Below the pieces are notes generated by a model. It was not told the DNA's origin, searched no databases, and was given only the letters and a program-made list of their open reading frames with translations. A stretch of DNA of 9,169 nucleotides from Balneolaceae bacterium (GTDB lineage: Bacteria > Bacteroidota > Rhodothermia > Balneolales > Balneolaceae). Made by a program: the position numbers and the translations under genes. The stretch lies in assembly GCA_007126675.1 (NCBI GenBank), contig SLAU01000315.1, positions 1-9,169 on the forward strand, written 5' to 3'. Positions 6,939 through 9,169 of this stretch are shown one piece after another; the stretch's first letter is position 1, and each line of letters begins with the position of its first letter.

Positions 6939-7457
6939 ATGCTGAAAACAGTAAAACTCGTAACTATAAGCATTGCTATATTACTATTAAATATTTGCAC
7001 AGCATATGCTCAGTTTCCCGAAGATTTTAGTGATCGTTATATAAGAGTTGCAGGAGTTGGAGAGTTAGTCGACTCAGTAAATGTATGGGGAGATGTAAAT
7101 AGCGCCGGGCGTTATCTTGTGCCTGAAGGCACCAATTTGCCGGATCTTATTTCATTTAGTTTTGGCTATGCCCAGCTTGGAGGCAGAGAGGCAAATATTG
7201 ACTGGGCCAAAACTCAGATAGAGGTGAAAGTGTCGAGGTATCATCGTGAAGAGAGATTCGTTGAAACTGCATTTTTCAGGTACAGATTCCACGATCCGGA
7301 ACCACAGGAGCTTTGGGAGTTTGAACTCCAGAATAATGATGTAGTTACACTTCAGGTTCGCAGAAGGCCATCGATAACTGACTACGTAGGTGTAGTTGCA
7401 CCCGTTCTCAGTATATTAACCACCTCAATTCTATTGTGGGATCGCCTTAGAGATTGA
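6939..7457 (+). CDS. SLBB-domain protein of polysaccharide export, short form
   Basis: 172 aa. Signal peptide 1-24 with a good type I site (AYA before Gln25). Residues ~46-140 form an SLBB-type domain: 'VNVWGDVNSAGRYLVPEGT' followed by a 'LPDLISFSFG' helix, and 'LQNNDVVTLQV' at its end, the usual 'GDvI.V'-like closing strand. A hydrophobic segment at 149-168 (YVGVVAPVLSILTTSILLW) probably anchors the C-terminus, with a short charged tail. Wza-type exporters have a Poly_export (PES) domain before their SLBB domains; none is present, so this is not a full outer-membrane channel. It more likely is an accessory export component working with the Wzc-like protein encoded 63 bp upstream. There is no Shine-Dalgarno before the ATG; translation may depend on coupling or on an AT-rich leader. 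The SLBB call is firm; the exact role is inferred. Confidence 0.8.
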   Translation: MLKTVKLVTISIAILLLNICTAYAQFPEDFSDRYIRVAGVGELVDSVNVWGDVNSAGRYLVPEGTNLPDLISFSFGYAQLGGREANIDWAKTQIEVKVSRYHREERFVETAFFRYRFHDPEPQELWEFELQNNDVVTLQVRRRPSITDYVGVVAPVLSILTTSILLWDRLRD

Positions 7458-7526
7458 TTCCGGTAATAGCATGAAATGGTAAAAACTACGGGCTTAATCA
7501 GGGAAATCTTTAGTTATTCGATATAA

Positions 7527-8477
7527 ATGGACAATAGCACAAAAATATACATTGCCGGCCACCGGGGAATGGTTGGCTCTACCGTAAAAAGGCTTTTTGA
7601 AGAGAAGGGATTTAATAAAATAATCTGCCGCACCAGCTCAGAGCTTGATCTCAGAAATCAGCTCGCAGTAAATAAGTTTTTCGCTACAGTGAAACCGGAT
7701 GTGGTAATCGATGCCGCTGCACGTGTTGGCGGTATTTTAGCCAACAGAGATTATCCATGGCAGTTTCTTTATGAAAATCTGGAAATCCAGAACAACCTGA
7801 TCTCGGCAGCTCATGAAAATGATGTCGAAAAACTGATTTTTCTGGGCAGCTCCTGCATATATCCCAAACTGGCAGAACAACCGCTGAAAGAAGATGCCTT
7901 GTTAACCGGTCCGCTTGAACCCACCAACCAGTGGTATGCTATTGCCAAAATTGCGGGCGTAAAGATGGTTGAGGCTCTTCGTAATCAGTATAACCGAGAT
8001 TACGTTTCTCTGATGCCCACGAATCTTTATGGGCCAAATGATAATTTTGATTTGGAAACCTCTCACGTTTTGCCGGCGATGATCAGAAAGTTTCATGACG
8101 CAAAAGAAGCCGGCCACACTCCGGTTCCGCTTTGGGGTTCAGGCTCACCCATGCGCGAATTTCTGCATGTTGATGATGTTGCCTCTGCAGTATACTTTGC
8201 GCTGGACAGAAAAATGAATTATGATCTATACAATGTTGGCACCGGTAAAGATATCACCATAAAAGAGCTGGCTTTAACCATCCAGAGAATCGTGGGACAC
8301 CAAGGGGAAATTGAATGGGATACAACAAAACCTGACGGAACTCCCCGAAAACTGATGGATGTATCCAGAATGAAGGAAGAAGGCTGGGAGTACACGATTG
8401 AACTTGAAGAGGGTATCCAAAGCACATATGAATGGTTTTTGGAGAATATTGAGAATATTAAGGAAGTTAAGCTGTAG
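7527..8477 (+). CDS. fcl: GDP-L-fucose synthase (GDP-4-keto-6-deoxymannose epimerase/reductase)
   Basis: 316 aa, normal length for Fcl/WcaG. It converts GDP-4-keto-6-deoxy-D-mannose to GDP-L-fucose with NADPH in the cytoplasm. It is an extended SDR: NADP-binding 'GHRGMVG' (11-17), 'AARVGGI' (64-70), and 'LGSSCIYPK' (106-114) with Ser108 and Cys110. 'YAIAK' supplies Tyr137 and Lys141, and His180 lies in 'ETSHVLPAMIRKFH'. Ser108, Tyr137, Lys141, Cys110 and His180 each fall one residue after the catalytic residues known in the E. coli enzyme (Ser107, Tyr136, Lys140, Cys109, His179), so the active site is complete. 'GSGSPMREFLHVDD' is the family's substrate-binding region. The partner gene gmd (GDP-mannose 4,6-dehydratase) is not in the window. 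Third in the wzc-like run, 69 bp after the SLBB gene, with no good Shine-Dalgarno. It implies that L-fucose or a derived sugar goes into the polymer. Confidence 0.96.
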   Translation: MDNSTKIYIAGHRGMVGSTVKRLFEEKGFNKIICRTSSELDLRNQLAVNKFFATVKPDVVIDAAARVGGILANRDYPWQFLYENLEIQNNLISAAHENDVEKLIFLGSSCIYPKLAEQPLKEDALLTGPLEPTNQWYAIAKIAGVKMVEALRNQYNRDYVSLMPTNLYGPNDNFDLETSHVLPAMIRKFHDAKEAGHTPVPLWGSGSPMREFLHVDDVASAVYFALDRKMNYDLYNVGTGKDITIKELALTIQRIVGHQGEIEWDTTKPDGTPRKLMDVSRMKEEGWEYTIELEEGIQSTYEWFLENIENIKEVKL

Positions 8478-8480
8478 GGG

Positions 8481-8520
8481 TTAATTGTAGAACTGACGAA
8501 TTGTGGAATTGTCGAGAGAG
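8481..8520 (+). repeat. Degenerate octamer array upstream of the four-helix-bundle gene
   Basis: Eight-base periodicity just after the fcl stop: TAATTGTA, GAACTGAC, GAATTGTG, GAATTGTC, then GAGAGAGG (from 8482). Bases 8490-8515 match the reverse complement of 9133-9158, the outer end of the perfect array downstream, at 20 of 26 positions. Both arrays have GAACTG on their outer side, so they are in inverted orientation around the gene. Confidence 0.65.
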
Positions 8521-8557
8521 GTGTTGTATTCTGAGGATTTTAAATTTTAAGTGAAAA

Positions 8558-8567
8558 AGGGGAGGTA
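8558..8567 (+). promoter_or_regulatory. Strong ribosome binding site of the four-helix-bundle gene
   Basis: AAGGGGAGGT lies immediately upstream of ATG 8571, with the GGAGG core five bases from the start. It is the best Shine-Dalgarno in the window and contrasts with the SD-less fcl and SLBB genes before it, which suggests an independently acquired gene. It also fixes the start. Confidence 0.8.
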
Positions 8568-8570
8568 GTA

Positions 8571-8972
8571 ATGGAGAACAGATTTTATACATATAGTTTT
8601 GAGAAATTAGAAGTTTGGCAAGCGGCAAGAGTTTTAAAAAAAAGCATTTATCAAATTACACAAAAATTTCCTAGAGAAGAGTTATTTGGACTTACCAGTC
8701 AAATTAGGAAATCTACAGGGAGCATTACTGCTAACCTGGCTGAAGGTTCAGGCCGCGCAAGTGATAAAGACAGGGCTCACTTTACAAATATTGCATATTC
8801 AAGCGCATTAGAAACAATTGATCACTTTATAACTGCATTTGATTTGGAATATCTGTCTGAAGAAATGTATGTTGACCATCGGCTTAAACTGGACGAAATT
8901 ATAAATAAATTGAATTCGCTATATAAATATCAAATAGGCAGAGGCGAAAACCTGAAAAATCTTGATATATAA
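8571..8972 (+). CDS. Four-helix-bundle protein of the 23S rRNA intervening-sequence (S23) family
   Basis: 133 aa, mostly helical, no signal peptide. Family features: N-terminal 'FEKLEVWQAARVL' (motif F..L.vWq.a), 'FPREELFGLTSQIRKSTGSITANLAEGSGR' (33-62) with the characteristic 'eE.fgLt.QiRrs..Si.aNiaEG.gR' signature, then 'FTNIAYSSALETIDHF' and a last amphipathic helix (~100-125). These proteins were first found encoded inside intervening sequences of bacterial 23S rRNA. Homologues are widespread elsewhere in genomes, including the Avd accessory proteins of diversity-generating retroelements, and form pentameric helical bundles that may bind nucleic acid. No rRNA, reverse transcriptase or template repeat is visible here, so an Avd role is not supported. 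It lies 93 bp after fcl on the same strand but has its own strong RBS and is bracketed by inverted octamer arrays. Function in this setting is unknown. Confidence 0.9.
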   Translation: MENRFYTYSFEKLEVWQAARVLKKSIYQITQKFPREELFGLTSQIRKSTGSITANLAEGSGRASDKDRAHFTNIAYSSALETIDHFITAFDLEYLSEEMYVDHRLKLDEIINKLNSLYKYQIGRGENLKNLDI

Positions 8973-9048
8973 AATGAATTATGTGCCGATCTGTCGAACC
9001 GTAGTATTGAAATTATAATTTGACATATATCTAAAAACCGGCCACCTT

Positions 9049-9160
9049 CGATTCAACGATTCAACGATTCAACGATTCAACGATTCAACGATTCAACGAT
9101 TCAACGATTCAACGATTCAACGATTCAACGATTCAACGATTCAACGATTCAACAGTTCAT
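9049..9160. repeat. Tandem octamer repeat, 13 perfect copies of CGATTCAA
   Basis: Bases 9049-9152 are thirteen uninterrupted identical copies of an 8-bp unit, followed by one altered unit (CAGTTCAT, 9153-9160) and CAGTCAGA. The array begins 76 bp after the stop of the four-helix-bundle gene and runs almost to the window edge. No ORF crosses it. Perfect identity suggests recent slippage expansion; assembly error in copy number is possible. It is not a CRISPR, as there are no spacers. Confidence 0.97.
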
Positions 9161-9169
9161 CAGTCAGAC

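Noticed and set aside
8571..8972. Diversity-generating retroelement accessory gene (avd)
   Set aside because: The protein family is related to Avd, but no reverse transcriptase, template/variable repeat pair or target gene is seen in the window.
9010..9021. Palindrome AAATTATAATTT after the four-helix-bundle gene as terminator
   Set aside because: All A/T, no loop and no stable stem; a convincing terminator is not visible.
9049..9160. Possible CRISPR array
   Set aside because: The repeat unit is 8 bp with no spacers between copies and no cas genes nearby; it is a simple tandem repeat.

Overview
The window looks like the edge of an exopolysaccharide/capsule locus from a Gram-negative bacterium of moderate to low G+C, most plausibly Balneolota/Bacteroidota. 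That placement is an inference. It rests on the mix of genes (Wzc-type tyrosine autokinase, short SLBB protein, GDP-fucose synthase, an S23/four-helix-bundle gene between glycan genes) and on AT-rich intergenic DNA. Several genes have a recognisable Shine-Dalgarno (595-1722, 3142-3801, 4512-6875, 8571-8972); others have none.

Layout. (1) 1-228: the 3' end of a UDP-GlcNAc 2-epimerase gene (wecB-like, + strand), followed at about 408-485 by a decayed fragment of a second wecB 3' end. (2) 595-3801: a three-gene minus-strand block. Two paralogous lipoproteins flank a phosphoribosyltransferase-HAD fusion protein. Each lipoprotein gene ends in its own hairpin terminator. Both lipoproteins carry a Cys/Gln motif pair resembling the thioester domain (TED/TQXA) of Gram-positive surface adhesins. 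(3) 3802-4511: a 710-bp gene-free divergent region. (4) 4512-8477: a plus-strand glycan operon of wzc-like co-polymerase/BY-kinase, SLBB-domain protein and fcl (GDP-L-fucose synthase). (5) 8481-9169: a four-helix-bundle (23S rRNA intervening-sequence type) gene flanked by octamer repeat arrays. The upstream array is degenerate, the downstream one has 13 perfect copies, and the two are inverted copies of each other.

How the genes could work together. WecB makes UDP-ManNAc and Fcl makes GDP-L-fucose as sugar donors. The Wzc-like protein controls chain polymerisation/export through tyrosine phosphorylation, and the SLBB protein probably belongs to the export machinery. The PRTase-HAD fusion has the two activities expected for PRPP-dependent ribofuranosylation of a glycan (phosphoribosyl transfer, then 5'-phosphate removal), so ribofuranose in this polysaccharide is a testable idea. 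The two lipoproteins may be envelope or surface proteins. No membership of the polysaccharide pathway is shown for them.

Most worth a second look: the thioester-like lipoprotein pair, the PRTase-HAD fusion, the inverted octamer arrays bracketing the S23-type gene, and the wecB remnant at the locus boundary.
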